DNA from: Planctomycetaceae bacterium
GTDB lineage: Bacteria; Planctomycetota; Planctomycetia; Planctomycetales; Planctomycetaceae
Length of the DNA stretch: 43,301 bases
Direction: 5' to 3'
NCBI GenBank assembly: GCA_029259845.1
Contig: JAJDEI010000162.1
Span: forward strand, 1 to 43,301
Below are positions 1 through 10,449 of this stretch, in pieces. The notes beneath the pieces were generated by a model that was given only the letters and a program-made list of their open reading frames with translations, ran no database searches and had not been told where the DNA came from. Within the stretch, counting starts at the first letter, position 1. Every line of letters starts with the position of its first letter. The position numbers were made by a program, and so were the translations under genes.

Positions 1-802
1 GGTCGGGGCTTTGGCCGCGGATGACGAGGCCGTCGGACGAACCGGAACGGGCTCTGTTGGCGGAGTCGAAGCCGAGATACCCCCCGGCACCGGCGACGCT
101 CGTAAGTCCGACGGAAACCTCGAACCCTCCGACCACTCCCAAGGCGACCGGCCCCAGCACGGCTGCCGTCGCCACAAGCGCGCCACGCACATACGGATTC
201 TCCCAGGCATCCTCGGCGATGTCGCCTACGTCGTCGCCCAGGTCCTCGAAGAAGTCGTCCGTGTCTTCCAGGAACTTGCTGAACAGCGACGTGCCGGTCG
301 GGTCGGTGAAGGTTTGGGGGCTGTTGCCGGTGTAGCGGGTGAGGTTGGTGTCGCCGGCGGCGAAGCCGAGCGGGTCTTCGGAGAGGAACTTGCCGACCGA
401 GCCGTCGTACCAGCGGGCGCGGTTGTATTGCAGCTCCGCGTCCGCGTCCCAGATGCGGCCGGTGTAGGTGTAGAAGAACTCGGTCGTCGGGCTAGTGTCG
501 CTGGTGATCGCCCCGTAGGAGCTGTAGTTGAAGTGCCGCACGATGCCGAAGCCGCCGGCGTTGTACTCCACCACGTCCCTGACGCTGCCCAGCTGATCGC
601 CCAGCGCCCACCGCGTCTTGATCCCCGACTCCCAACGGGCCAACACGTCATCGGTCCCCGGTCCGTGCAGGTACCAACTGGCAAACGCACTCCCCCCGCC
701 GCGGGTGGCCCGGCCGATACGGCTGGGTTGCGAAGCAACAGGATGCCTCACACTCAGTATCCGGACGTTCCTGACACATCGCGAGCCGAGTGGGAGGCAG
801 GG
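1..802 (-). pseudogene. RHS repeat-associated core domain, 5'-truncated fragment
   Basis: The reverse strand reads an RHS-core sequence from about 690 down to the window edge: WYLHGPGTDDVLARW, then ALGDQLGSVRDVVEYN, YTGRIWDADAELQYNRARWYDG and LSEDPLGFAAGDTNLTRYTGN. These are the hallmarks of the C-terminal RHS hyperconserved core of polymorphic-toxin or wall-associated proteins, and an A/V/G-rich tail follows. The frame is closed by a TAG at 803-805. It contains no ATG, and the recognisable domain starts exactly where a 57-bp inverted repeat (701-757) begins. The large N-terminal YD-repeat part is therefore missing. It is most likely a displaced or recombined RHS tip, which may be silent. The C-terminal variable end lies outside the window. 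Confidence 0.75.
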
Positions 803-989
803 CTAACGCCTTTTTCAAGATGGGCGGAGTTTGACGGCAGGCGAAATCGACGCAACTCGTTGTCAGTCAACGAAACCGTCGTGAAATCGCCACCCGCACA
901 GTCTTCCCACTGTGAAAAAAACTTTCGCCCTGGAGTGTGAGGCATCTTGTGCCTGCGGCCCCCAGCCGTGCCGGCTGGGCCACCCTGCG
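701..989. repeat. 289-bp element bounded by ~57-bp imperfect inverted repeats
   Basis: Positions 932-989 (gagtgtgaggcatcttgtgc onward, ending in a gccgtgccggctgggccacc-type hairpin) recur as a diverged reverse complement at 701-757 (shared gtgaggcatc, cccagccgt, gggccaccc). The 174 bp between the arms hold no convincing gene. The left arm abuts the broken end of the RHS fragment. Intergenic repeats with this GC-rich hairpin look like a dispersed planctomycete family, but only these two copies are clearly visible here. Confidence 0.6.
961..979. terminator. GC-rich hairpin downstream of the hydrolase gene
   Basis: The stem CCCAGCC/GGCTGGG with a 5-nt loop lies 19 bp beyond the stop codon of the minus-strand hydrolase gene. 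There is no T-tract, so it may only be the core of the dispersed repeat rather than a functional intrinsic terminator. Confidence 0.35.
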
Positions 990-997
990 TGAGATAT

Positions 998-1783
998 TCA
1001 ATCGCTGAGCACGCGGGCGGTCCCGGCGGGGACAGAATCGACGACAACCGCCCTCTCCCGCAGACTGCGGATTCGCCGGCGGATGTCCAAGTGGATGCGA
1101 TCGTCCCACTCGGCAGCAACGTGAGCCTTGAAGTCGATCGTGGAGTCGTAGTGCGGGCCCTTCTCGATCAGGTATCCGTGTCTCGGATCGCCCAAGTCAA
1201 TGTTCTCAACGCGCGGTTCGTCGGGCCAATGGCGCCAACTGAGCTTGTGCCGCGTGAAGTAGTTGACGGCGTGGGACACGTTCTGGGGCAGTCCCCCGGA
1301 CCGTTTTCCGTTCACCGTCCGCGCGAGTGACGAGGGATCGAGAAAGACCACCTCCTCGACAGGAATCGCCGGAGCTTCCGTGAGCTGTTCGCAGACTTCG
1401 CGCGCGGTGTGTCCGCCCCAACTATTTCCGATGATGACCAGCCGCTCGTCAGGATGCTCGGACCGCTGCTCGCGGATGAATTCGGCGATTCCTCGCGCCA
1501 TCGGCGGCTTCCGCATCCGAATGTTGCCGGCGCGCGTGCCGTTCCAGTTGAAGTATTCCGCAGCGATCCCGTCCCCTTCCTGCAGATCGCGACACAAGCG
1601 GTACATGCCGCTGTTCCCGCCACGTCCGGCGTTGTCGTTCACCTGGTCCGGCGTGGGGTCGGAGACGAACCCGCCGACCAACACGACCATCAGCGGCCGC
1701 GGATCGGCCGTTCGCGCGACCCCGGTCTCTGAATCGGTCGCGAAGGACAAGAGCACCAGCATTGCGCCCAGCGTCGCTTCCAT
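998..1783 (-). CDS. secreted alpha/beta-hydrolase (lipase-like)
   Basis: About 261 aa starting at the ATG preceded by a GGAG ribosome site; a GTG three codons upstream is also in frame. The N-terminus MEATLGAMLVLLSFA is a short hydrophobic export signal. A beta-strand VVLVGGF follows. The nucleophile elbow is VIIGNSWGGH (G-x-S-x-G), which marks an alpha/beta-hydrolase. A later Asp (VVFLDPSSLA) and a His near the C-terminus (GPHYDSTIDF) are plausible triad partners. The substrate cannot be read from the sequence; a lipase or esterase acting outside the cytoplasm is the reasonable family-level call. It is divergent from the gene starting at 2081 and separated from it by about 300 bp. Confidence 0.7.
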   Translation of the reverse strand: MEATLGAMLVLLSFATDSETGVARTADPRPLMVVLVGGFVSDPTPDQVNDNAGRGGNSGMYRLCRDLQEGDGIAAEYFNWNGTRAGNIRMRKPPMARGIAEFIREQRSEHPDERLVIIGNSWGGHTAREVCEQLTEAPAIPVEEVVFLDPSSLARTVNGKRSGGLPQNVSHAVNYFTRHKLSWRHWPDEPRVENIDLGDPRHGYLIEKGPHYDSTIDFKAHVAAEWDDRIHLDIRRRIRSLRERAVVVDSVPAGTARVLSD

Positions 1784-2080
1784 CCGAGTCACTCCGTCTC
1801 AACAAGGCTTCTTTCGCGTCAAAGGTTTCCACAGTCCTCAGAATAGCATGATCGTCAAACGAAGGCTGCGGCAACTCCCCGACATTGCAGCTTAGGGAAA
1901 CTTCACCAACTAGGGAAACTTCTGCAGACACAAGCATCGTGCGGACTTCGCCCAAGTTTCTCGGCCGCCGCGACGCCTGTCGACAATTTCTCCAGGAGAT
2001 TCGAACGGCTGCGGTGCTACTGTGGAAGTGTCAGGCCAAATCCGTTCATCACGTGCGAGCCACGTTTCTGGGAGAATGAA

Positions 2081-2806
2081 ATGAGCAAGTTCAAGACATT
2101 GGTCGGCGGCACGATTCTGGGAGCCACTGTGATGTACGTCGGCCTCCAGTATCACCTGTTGCTGGCCCCGGAAGGGTTTCTGCTCGTGCCCCGTGCCCCG
2201 CAGCACAGCCTGAAGGAAGCCTATGCGGACGTGCAAACCTGGGACGCCCAATCTTGGGCTTCGCGGCCTGAGCTTGCCTTGGCCGTCACCGAGCACGGAC
2301 GGGCGGATCTAATCGGCCAAGGTGTGCAGGAGCAACTCCTCGAAGACGTGCAGAGTTCCTACAGGCCCCGGCAGCAACAACTGGGCAACTCGAACGGCCG
2401 TTGGGAGCCAGCCGCGCCGTCGGAGATTCCCGCCCCCATCGACGACGGAAAGATCGCGGGCACGCAGCCGGCTCCACACGACGGCGCAGCCCCCCGACGT
2501 GGGTTCCTCCCCCTGTCGGAGTTGTTCGGCTTCAAGTCACGCGAACGAGATCCCGCTGCGACCGGCCAATCGACACAGAAATCTTCGACACCCGTGCTCC
2601 CGGCGGGCGTAAGGACCCCTCCGCAAGTCGAATTCCTGCCCTCACCGGATGATGTTGAACTTGGCCAGCCGCAGCCATTGCCCCGCCGGCGCGGACTGCC
2701 CTGGCGACGCTCCGACGCGGAGGCCGACCAGCCGAAACGGAGCGCAAGCCGTCAGCAGGACTGGGAACCGGTCTCCTCAGCCGATGGCGAACGAAAGCGT
2801 TCCTGA
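2081..2806 (+). CDS. membrane-anchored hypothetical protein, planctomycete type
   Basis: 241 aa with a single N-terminal hydrophobic segment (about residues 5-26, TLVGGTILGATVMYVGLQYH). A short conserved-looking region follows, roughly to residue 90 (KEAYADVQTWDAQSW, RPELALAV). The remainder is a long, low-complexity Pro/Arg/Gln-rich tail with no recognisable fold. The start follows GGGAGA by a short spacer; a second ATG lies four bases earlier in another frame. The protein is presumably anchored in the cytoplasmic membrane with a disordered tail. I do not recognise a function. It stands alone between a divergent hydrolase and a convergent HEAT-repeat gene. Confidence 0.65.
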   Translation: MSKFKTLVGGTILGATVMYVGLQYHLLLAPEGFLLVPRAPQHSLKEAYADVQTWDAQSWASRPELALAVTEHGRADLIGQGVQEQLLEDVQSSYRPRQQQLGNSNGRWEPAAPSEIPAPIDDGKIAGTQPAPHDGAAPRRGFLPLSELFGFKSRERDPAATGQSTQKSSTPVLPAGVRTPPQVEFLPSPDDVELGQPQPLPRRRGLPWRRSDAEADQPKRSASRQQDWEPVSSADGERKRS

Positions 2807-2874
2807 GCACAGCTGTCTCAGCCACGGGGATCACGTTTTCTCGAGGCCCTCCCGAGATGCATGCGCCCACAGCA

Positions 2875-5073
2875 TCACGGCTGAGGAGCTGCTGCAGGAG
2901 GAACCACGTGCAGCTTCTCGAGAACACGAGACAGTGCCGCGATGACGGCCGAGTTGGTTTCGTGATGCTGGGCGTCGATGAGTGCGAAGACGGAGTCTCG
3001 CGTCAGCAAGCGACTGAACCGTTCGATGTGGGCGGCCAGTTGATCGGCGGCGGCAGCACGCAGCTCCGGCTCAACCGCCGGGGCGAGGACGATGTCCACG
3101 AACCGCCGCTGCACACTCGTGCGGCCGATCCCTCCCAGCGCGGCAATGGCGTCGGCTCCGATGACCGGCTGCGCGGCCGCTTCGGACAGCGCATCCTCAG
3201 CCGCAGTCAGGTCGAACACGCCGGCAGGCGTTCCCTGGGCAATGTGACGCAACCATGAAGCAGCCGCCTGCATCCGTTGCTGCCGCTGCTCCGGCGTCAA
3301 CGGGGGGGCATGGGTTTGTCCCAGCGCCGGCTCGAGTTGTCGCGGCCACCGGGATGAGTTTCCATCCGTCGCGACAAACGCACTGACCGGAACGCGGCGC
3401 AGCACTCGCAACATGTCTGCACGGGCCGCCTGCGGTGCGGCGATCACGATCGGAGTGGCCGCCGTGCGAGCATCGGCTCGCAAGTTGGCGATCGTCTGTG
3501 TGAGTTCCCAACGAATCGTGTTCGGGTGCAGGGCCACCAACGCGACGTCGCCGTGGGCGACCGCCTCGCGAAATCCCCGCTTGCCGGTGACGGCAATCGT
3601 CGTGTTGTAACCCAGATGTTTGAACATGCTGGCCGTATCGACCGCGCGGTTCGTATTCGGATCGACGACAATACACCGGGGACCGAACTCCGCCCGCAGG
3701 CTTCGGGCCAGAATCTCGATCACCCGCTGTGATCGTGGAAAACCTGTCACCGGACTCCGTTCGAGGACGGAGGCGGCGGCGGCAAATTGCACACGGTCGT
3801 TCGGAAAATCGAGGGCGGCGATCAGAGACGACGGCCGGTCGCCACGCGCCCGCAGATTGTCGCCCGTGCCGACTTTGCCGAGGGCTGTCACCGCTGCCTC
3901 GGCCGCGGCCGCATTTCCATGTTCAATCGCCAAACCGAGCGCGAACTCGGCGAGGTCCGCACCGCTCGACACCACCCGGCCATAAGGCGTCTCCGGTCCC
4001 TCCGGCAACGGCTGATCCCAACCCGCATGAAGCCGGGAGCGGGCGAGTGAAGCGGCGAGAAACAGCGCGCGATACAGGTCGTTCTCCGGGGCTAACAGAC
4101 TTGCATCTTGCGCGAGGCGCTCGGCCAAGATCATCGACGCCTCGCTCGGCGTGGTCTCTGCCCGAATCAGCCGGTTCTGATCGGCATCCCAGCTCCACAG
4201 GTCCACGGTTCCGTCTCTGCCAGCAACCCAGGGAAACTCGCCACGAAAGTGTTGAAGAGCCGCATGGAGAATCTCATGCGTTCCCCCAACAGTGTCGAGC
4301 CGGTCCGTTGCCTGCGGGTCATCGAACCGGATGCGAGCGATCGCCTGCAAAGCCGCCTGTCGCGTGGCTGCAACCTCGTCGGCAGCCAGTGCCACGGGCC
4401 AGAGGCGCGGAATGACCGCTTCGTCGCCGAGCCATCCCAGCGTTTCCACCGCGACCGCTCGTGTGCGGGGATCGGAAGCGTCGATCGCCCCCAACAGCGG
4501 ATCGATCGCGACCGGGCCGAACTTGACGAGCACATACAGCAGCAGGTCACGGTCGGCGAAGTCTGCTTCGTCGCCGAGCCTCGCCAGAATCCGCGGAATC
4601 GCGTCCGTACCGAAGTGCTTGAGATCACTGATTGCCGCCTCGCGCTCATGGGGCGAACCGTGCAGGCGGGCCAGCAGGCTGTCGAAATACGCCGGATCTT
4701 TCAATTGGTTCTCAGCCGCGTTTTCCACACGACTGAGCAACTGACGTGACCCGGGAAGCAACTCTTCATTGCGGGACAAACGCAAGAACGTCGCCGTCCC
4801 GTACTTCTCCCGCAGACGCAGCAGCGCTTGATCGTCTGGTTGCATTTCCAGCATCGAATTCAGGTATCGCTGGGCGAGATCAGGCCGCTCGACCCGCAGC
4901 ATCACCAGAGCGGCCTCAAAGTGCTCCTCCACGGTCTCCGGCTCGGTCGCCAGCAAACCCGGGGGCGTTTCGCCCGCCAAACCCGCATCGCCCTGTGCCA
5001 TCACCCGGTCGTCCTCGAATCCGATGCCCAGGTGCAGCAAACAGAGAGCGGCGATGATTCTGGTCTTGGTCAT
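2875..5073 (-). CDS. secreted HEAT-repeat protein
   Basis: About 732 aa from MTKTRIIAALCLLHLGIG, a typical signal peptide; the open frame extends to 5520 but that extension is arginine-rich nonsense-like sequence. Residues about 40-90 resemble a TPR-like stretch (EEHFEAALVMLRVERPDLAQRYLNSML in pieces). They are followed by HEAT/PBS-type repeats (AISDLKHFGTDAIPRILARL, VAVETLGWLGDEAVIPRL, AALQAIARI). A central receiver-like or Rossmann-like section (CIVVDPNTNRAVDTASMFKHLG, VALVALHPN) precedes a C-terminal helical region. The protein is probably a periplasmic scaffold. Its function is unknown and its partners are not apparent. Confidence 0.75.
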   Translation of the reverse strand: MTKTRIIAALCLLHLGIGFEDDRVMAQGDAGLAGETPPGLLATEPETVEEHFEAALVMLRVERPDLAQRYLNSMLEMQPDDQALLRLREKYGTATFLRLSRNEELLPGSRQLLSRVENAAENQLKDPAYFDSLLARLHGSPHEREAAISDLKHFGTDAIPRILARLGDEADFADRDLLLYVLVKFGPVAIDPLLGAIDASDPRTRAVAVETLGWLGDEAVIPRLWPVALAADEVAATRQAALQAIARIRFDDPQATDRLDTVGGTHEILHAALQHFRGEFPWVAGRDGTVDLWSWDADQNRLIRAETTPSEASMILAERLAQDASLLAPENDLYRALFLAASLARSRLHAGWDQPLPEGPETPYGRVVSSGADLAEFALGLAIEHGNAAAAEAAVTALGKVGTGDNLRARGDRPSSLIAALDFPNDRVQFAAAASVLERSPVTGFPRSQRVIEILARSLRAEFGPRCIVVDPNTNRAVDTASMFKHLGYNTTIAVTGKRGFREAVAHGDVALVALHPNTIRWELTQTIANLRADARTAATPIVIAAPQAARADMLRVLRRVPVSAFVATDGNSSRWPRQLEPALGQTHAPPLTPEQRQQRMQAAASWLRHIAQGTPAGVFDLTAAEDALSEAAAQPVIGADAIAALGGIGRTSVQRRFVDIVLAPAVEPELRAAAADQLAAHIERFSRLLTRDSVFALIDAQHHETNSAVIAALSRVLEKLHVVPPAAAPQP

Positions 5074-5795
5074 GACATCCCTTCGGGCATCGCCGGCGCG
5101 CAGTGCTCGCAGGCGAAAGACACTCGCAAACAGAAGACGGAAACACGGGGAGGAGGTTGCGGTGGGCCGCTCGTGGAACAAGTCCTCGACTCGCCGGACG
5201 GCGACACCGCGTGGCGACCCGGGGACCTGATCCGCAACGTTGCCGCAACCATCGCAGCTTGCCGAACCGCAACTCGGCGCAAAAACGCCGGGCGACCTGC
5301 GGCACGGCCTGTATCGAATGTATCGCGATACCGGCCGACCACCTTGAGTCTTGCGACTCCGGAAGGGGCACGAGTCGCAAACGGAACGGTCGCGGCCCCT
5401 CGCAGCTTGCCCGAAGCATGCCCGTTCTCTCACCGGACCGGCCCACAAACCGAACCTGACCGGACCCGTCGCCGTAACGTCGGGCGGGCGAGATCGGTGG
5501 CGCGGCAGTTCGGCATGCACAGGTCACCATTGCGACTGAGAAGTCTGTCCGGCAACTCCACCCCTGAATTACCGTATCGGAGGGGAGGGCGAAGCTCCTG
5601 CTGAGCCGCAAGCGGAGCAGGCGGGTCCGGCTGGCTCAACGGGATCGCGGGGATCGGCCCCCGCAGGAGAGCGAGTTGACGCAATTGTGGCCGAATCGTC
5701 ACGTCGCGGCTCGGCGGGAGCCTTTCCCTCCCGGAAATACACGCCACCAGGATCCGGAGAGACTCTGAAACTCGAGAACGAACCGCACGCGCTTC
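5074..5795. other. intergenic region, no gene recognised
   Basis: This 720-bp interval between the fic stop and the HEAT-repeat start is open in several frames only because of high GC. One imperfect hairpin (CCTGCT...CCG/CGG...AGCAGG, near 5600-5625) is visible. No tRNA-like, riboswitch-like or promoter signal can be supported. Confidence 0.5.
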
Positions 5796-7163
5796 TTATG
5801 TGGTCAATCGGTGCAGAACCACTTCCTTGATAAAGTCCTGGGCGATGGTGATGGCGGACAATTCTCGGTCATAGGTCTCTGTTTGACTCGCTTCATCCCA
5901 GCGTTTTCTGACCAGAGCGTTGTCGATGATGAGCAGTTCTCGGAATGTTAAGGGCAACGACTCTTGACCGGACAGAACCTTGGGGTCATCAGGACCACAC
6001 TTCTCGCTGACGTACAAGCAGACATGCGGGCCATGAATGCCAAACTTCGAATCTGTCCCGTCGACCCGATGCTTTCCAGCAAAGAAGACGTATTGAAATC
6101 GGCCCACTTCAGAGCCGCAACTGATCCGGAAGTACCAGGTCTGAGGTGCTTTGGGCTCTGAACGCAGGCTCTCCCACGTGGCCTGATCGATGATGTCATA
6201 GTTGTGAATGTGCAAGTCGAGTTTCGTCGTCTTTCTGCCGACTTGTGTCATGCACCGAGCAAACGCGTCTCTCAAATCCTGAACACGAGTCTTCCAGCGA
6301 TTGTACTGCAACTTCAACGCGTCATCCGCAAGGTCTTCCGCTTCTCCAACCAACTCCGCAGCCCAGTCGGCGACGTCATCGGCTTCTCGAATCGCATTCA
6401 GGTACATCTGAGATGTTTGGGTCGCCGATTGAGCGACAAGCTGCAGCAGTTCCGTGAAGTCGCCATCGTCGGCTTGCTGCAATGACGCATAATAGAGCTT
6501 CCGTTGCGACTGCGCGATGACAGCGGGTGTGTAATGGTTCGATAGCAAGACATAATCCTGCCACAATCTTGCCATTCGGCCGTTCCCGTCCTCGAAAGGA
6601 TGCACTCTCGTGATCACCCAATGAATCCAGGTCGCGACGACGACGGGATGGAGGCCGGTTGCCTCTCCGAGCTGGGAAAACACACCCTGCATTAACTGTT
6701 CGATTTCATCAGGACGCGGAGGCTGGTGCTTCGCGCCAGTGATCATCACTCGTTCATTTCGATACCGACCGGCGATGTCGTCATTGATTCCGCCAAGCAG
6801 GATGCGGTGTGCACCGACTAGGGCGGCTTCGTTGGAAGCCGAGGCGTCGTCCTCGATCAATCTTTGCACGCAATCAATGGCTTTGCCGAGATTCAGAACT
6901 TCTTGCCCCTCCCGCTTTCGGCCAACATCGACAATCTGTCCTGTCGACAGAATCGTCTCGGTTTCTCTGAGGGTGTGTGTGTTGCCTTCGAAAGAGTTAC
7001 TGCTGTGAACTCGGTCGCCGAGTAGCTCATGCTCGACTCGGCGGACGATTTCACCATCAAGAGGGCGCTGAACGTCGATCTGTTCTTTGAGCGCGTCCAA
7101 GTCCGCAAGAAGCTCCTTGCTCGAAGCCGAAACCACAAGTTCGTTCAGTGTTGTTAGCCGCAT
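5796..7163 (-). CDS. Fic-domain adenylyltransferase with built-in inhibitory motif
   Basis: About 455 aa from MRLTTLNEL; an in-frame ATG 42 bases upstream would add 14 residues. The Fic catalytic motif HPFEDGNGRMAR lies near residues 188-199, with the full H, acidic, GNGR and R set. The N-terminal SNSFEGN, near residues 55-61, fits the (S/T)xxxE(G/N) inhibitory helix of class II Fic proteins, in which the Glu blocks ATP binding until relieved. The family transfers AMP or related groups to protein hydroxyls. A C-terminal region of about 230 aa (QVGRKTTKLDLHIHNYDII and onwards) is not recognised and may recognise a target. The gene is monocistronic. Role could be toxin-like or regulatory. Confidence 0.85.
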   Translation of the reverse strand: MRLTTLNELVVSASSKELLADLDALKEQIDVQRPLDGEIVRRVEHELLGDRVHSSNSFEGNTHTLRETETILSTGQIVDVGRKREGQEVLNLGKAIDCVQRLIEDDASASNEAALVGAHRILLGGINDDIAGRYRNERVMITGAKHQPPRPDEIEQLMQGVFSQLGEATGLHPVVVATWIHWVITRVHPFEDGNGRMARLWQDYVLLSNHYTPAVIAQSQRKLYYASLQQADDGDFTELLQLVAQSATQTSQMYLNAIREADDVADWAAELVGEAEDLADDALKLQYNRWKTRVQDLRDAFARCMTQVGRKTTKLDLHIHNYDIIDQATWESLRSEPKAPQTWYFRISCGSEVGRFQYVFFAGKHRVDGTDSKFGIHGPHVCLYVSEKCGPDDPKVLSGQESLPLTFRELLIIDNALVRKRWDEASQTETYDRELSAITIAQDFIKEVVLHRLTT

Positions 7164-7243
7164 TTCTCTGCCCACAGGTGGAAAACTTTTGGGTATATCA
7201 CACACAAGCGGAGTCGAAGGGATTTGGACACATCACATGGCGA

Positions 7244-7373
7244 CTAGGTTCGCAATCTCCGCGCAATCTCATCCACCAGCTCATCCATCGGCAGGCGGAC
7301 CTGCTCGAGGGTGTCGCGGTCGCGGAGGGTGACGGTGTTGTCTTCGTCGGTAGTGACGCACCAAAGGTGCCGC
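7244..7373 (-). pseudogene. decayed duplicate of the glycyl-tRNA synthetase 3' end
   Basis: Read on the minus strand, this segment encodes [20 protein letters not shown] followed by [14 protein letters not shown] and a TAG stop at 7244-7246. The intact synthetase at 7958-9526 ends [20 protein letters not shown] then TDEVVDEVSRRLRSS. The match begins near GGCACC...TGGTGCGTCAC. Relative to the intact copy it has a small frame-disrupting change and an internal deletion of about 15 bp. Amino-acid differences (M/T, L/V, I/V, A/S) show it is a diverged homologue tail, not a fresh duplication. No start codon or remaining synthetase sequence precedes it. Confidence 0.85.
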
Positions 7374-7406
7374 ATCAGTCCTGCCAACGGTGACGCTCGC
7401 GTACCT

Positions 7407-7727
7407 TCAGGGAATTACGATCTCAAGATAGTCGCCCGGCGAGACACCATCCACCAATGCACTGATGTCTGCCGCACGCTGTTTGATGAGCGGCCACGAG
7501 GTTGACCGGAGGACAACAATGGCGATCGTTCGTTTCGCGAGGTTCTGTTGGTACTTCAGGCTCTGATCCGTGGTGACCAGCATGTCATATCCTGCCTGTT
7601 CGGCGGCTTCGAGCAGGTCGCCGTTGTTGAGATTCGACCACCCCTGCTCGAACGCTGTGTCGACTTGATGGCCCAAGAGATGGTCTCGAAGCGGCACCGG
7701 CGTCCCCTGATCGAACAGAATCGTCAC
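7407..7727 (-). CDS. DUF5615 PIN-like protein, probable toxin
   Basis: 106 aa. The pattern [17 protein letters not shown], followed by [24 protein letters not shown], is typical of the DUF5615 branch of PIN-like nuclease folds: an N-terminal acidic residue in LFDQ and the LVTTD motif carry the presumed metal-binding carboxylates. Its start overlaps the stop of the upstream DUF433 gene by four bases (ATGA), so the two are translationally coupled. Such DUF433/DUF5615 pairs are usually annotated as type II toxin-antitoxin modules related to VapBC. Toxicity is not demonstrated here. Confidence 0.8.
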   Translation of the reverse strand: MTILFDQGTPVPLRDHLLGHQVDTAFEQGWSNLNNGDLLEAAEQAGYDMLVTTDQSLKYQQNLAKRTIAIVVLRSTSWPLIKQRAADISALVDGVSPGDYLEIVIP

Positions 7728-7948
7728 GGATGGGCGGCTCCTGCCACGGCAATCTCATGATTGAGCACGGCTTCCACCTGATCCCGGCTGACGCCAGGGA
7801 ACCACACCAGAAAGTCATCAACAGAGGCACCGTCGCGCAGGTTCTCAAACAACGCGGACACTGGCACACGCGTACCCGCGAAAACCCACGCTCCGCTCAC
7901 CCGCGCTGGATCGCGTTCCACAGCATCACACTGGGTCCAATCGTTCAT
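7724..7948 (-). CDS. DUF433 antitoxin-like protein
   Basis: 74 aa with the DUF433 signature: DPARVSGAWVFAGTRVPVSALFEN, read in pieces as RVSGAWVFAGTRVPV and LFENLRDGASVDDFL, then FPGVSRDQVEAVL. Family members are small DNA-binding helix-turn-helix proteins (MerR/HTH-like) found upstream of PIN-like toxins, where they bind toxin and the module promoter. It is the first gene of the pair and overlaps the toxin start. It lies only about 10 bp beyond the glyRS stop, so it could be co-transcribed with the synthetase. Confidence 0.82.
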   Translation of the reverse strand: MNDWTQCDAVERDPARVSGAWVFAGTRVPVSALFENLRDGASVDDFLVWFPGVSRDQVEAVLNHEIAVAGAAHP

Positions 7949-7957
7949 GATCTCCCC

Positions 7958-9526
<1,569 letters not shown>

Positions 9527-9540
9527 GACGTTGTTTGGCT

Positions 9541-10119
9541 TTATTCGGAGGTGTCGGATTTGTGAGGAGGAAACAACTCGCCCACGCGGCAACGAAATCC
9601 TTCGAGCGACTCTTCGCCGCGCAGTTCGTCTGATTCCGTCAGTCGCGTGGGGGATGAGGGGTCTTGCAGCCGGTAGATGGTGACGGTCCGTTGATGCGGA
9701 TTGGCAACCCACACCACGCGGACGCCCGCATCCAGAAAATCGGCGACTTTGGCGTCGACGTCGTAGAGCGAATCGTGCGGCGAGACAACCTCGACGGCCA
9801 GATCCGGTGCGATCTTCGTGTGTCCTTCCCCGGTCGGGCCATCCGGCAGACGTTCGCGGCGAATGAACGAAGTATCCGGCTTGCGGACCCGCGTGGCGTC
9901 CCAGGAAAAGCACTGATAGCTGGTCCCCTCAGGGAAGACCCATCCGAGTCCACGGTCTTCAAACGGACCAAGCAGCCGAAAGATCTTTCCGGCCACCCAA
10001 CTCGATTCCTGGCTCATGTGTCGCTCCCGCAGTTCGCCGTTCACGAGTTCGTACCGGTCACCATCCGGCATCGTCAGCAGGTCTTCGGGGGTGTAGGTTT
10101 GCGGTTCGCCAATGCTCAT
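9541..10119 (-). CDS. Uma2-family PD-(D/E)XK nuclease-like protein (DUF820)
   Basis: 192 aa. Uma2 family marks: TPEDLLTMPDGDRYELVNGE at the start, KPDTSFIRRERL, and the nuclease-like core IAPDLAVEVVSPHDS...AKVADFLDAGVRVVWVANP. The core supplies the presumed catalytic Asp, Glu and Lys. Family members are widespread in cyanobacteria and planctomycetes, and their biological role is unsettled (restriction-endonuclease fold, often called putative endonuclease). The stop lies 14 bp before the glyRS start on the same strand, so the two genes may share a transcript with uma2 first. Confidence 0.85.
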   Translation of the reverse strand: MSIGEPQTYTPEDLLTMPDGDRYELVNGELRERHMSQESSWVAGKIFRLLGPFEDRGLGWVFPEGTSYQCFSWDATRVRKPDTSFIRRERLPDGPTGEGHTKIAPDLAVEVVSPHDSLYDVDAKVADFLDAGVRVVWVANPHQRTVTIYRLQDPSSPTRLTESDELRGEESLEGFRCRVGELFPPHKSDTSE

Positions 10120-10268
10120 GATTCACGTCCGTTCGTTCGTCGCCGCCGAACGACGGCAGAAGCTGTGACCAGGGTATCGTAACATATCGGAGAACGTGGG
10201 GAACTTGCGAACGGATCGGAAACAACATCCCGGCTGGAGGAGGAGCGGGAAGGTGCCCGAGGAACGTC

Positions 10269-10424
10269 CTCTCATGAGGGTGGCTGGGGCGCTCTATGAC
10301 ATGGATACTCGTTCACGCTCATTTTCTGGGGCTGTGTGCGGACCAGAGGACGCGCCCATCGCCCCAGATGCGAAACGCTTTCGATAATCGCGCGACCCGA
10401 ATCTCGTCCCAGCCACCATGAGAG
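10269..10424. repeat. nested inverted repeat in intergenic region
   Basis: Outer arms: ctctcatgagggtggctgg (10269-10288) and cccagccaccatgagag (10408-10424), differing by a two-base insertion. Inner arms: tctggggc (10325-10332) and gccccaga (10361-10368). The whole 156 bp can fold into one long interrupted hairpin and fills most of the gap between the Uma2 and ComB genes. It has no coding signal and resembles a dispersed intergenic repeat or MITE-like unit. Confidence 0.65.
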
Positions 10425-10449
10425 CGAGAAGTGGATTCGGACACGCTCC

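Noticed and set aside
11..940. 309-aa plus-strand open frame opposite the RHS fragment
   Set aside because: It is a GC-driven antisense frame; the minus strand has unmistakable RHS core motifs.
5074..5520. N-terminal extension of the HEAT-repeat protein
   Set aside because: Arg/Pro-rich with no motif; a clear signal peptide begins at 5073.
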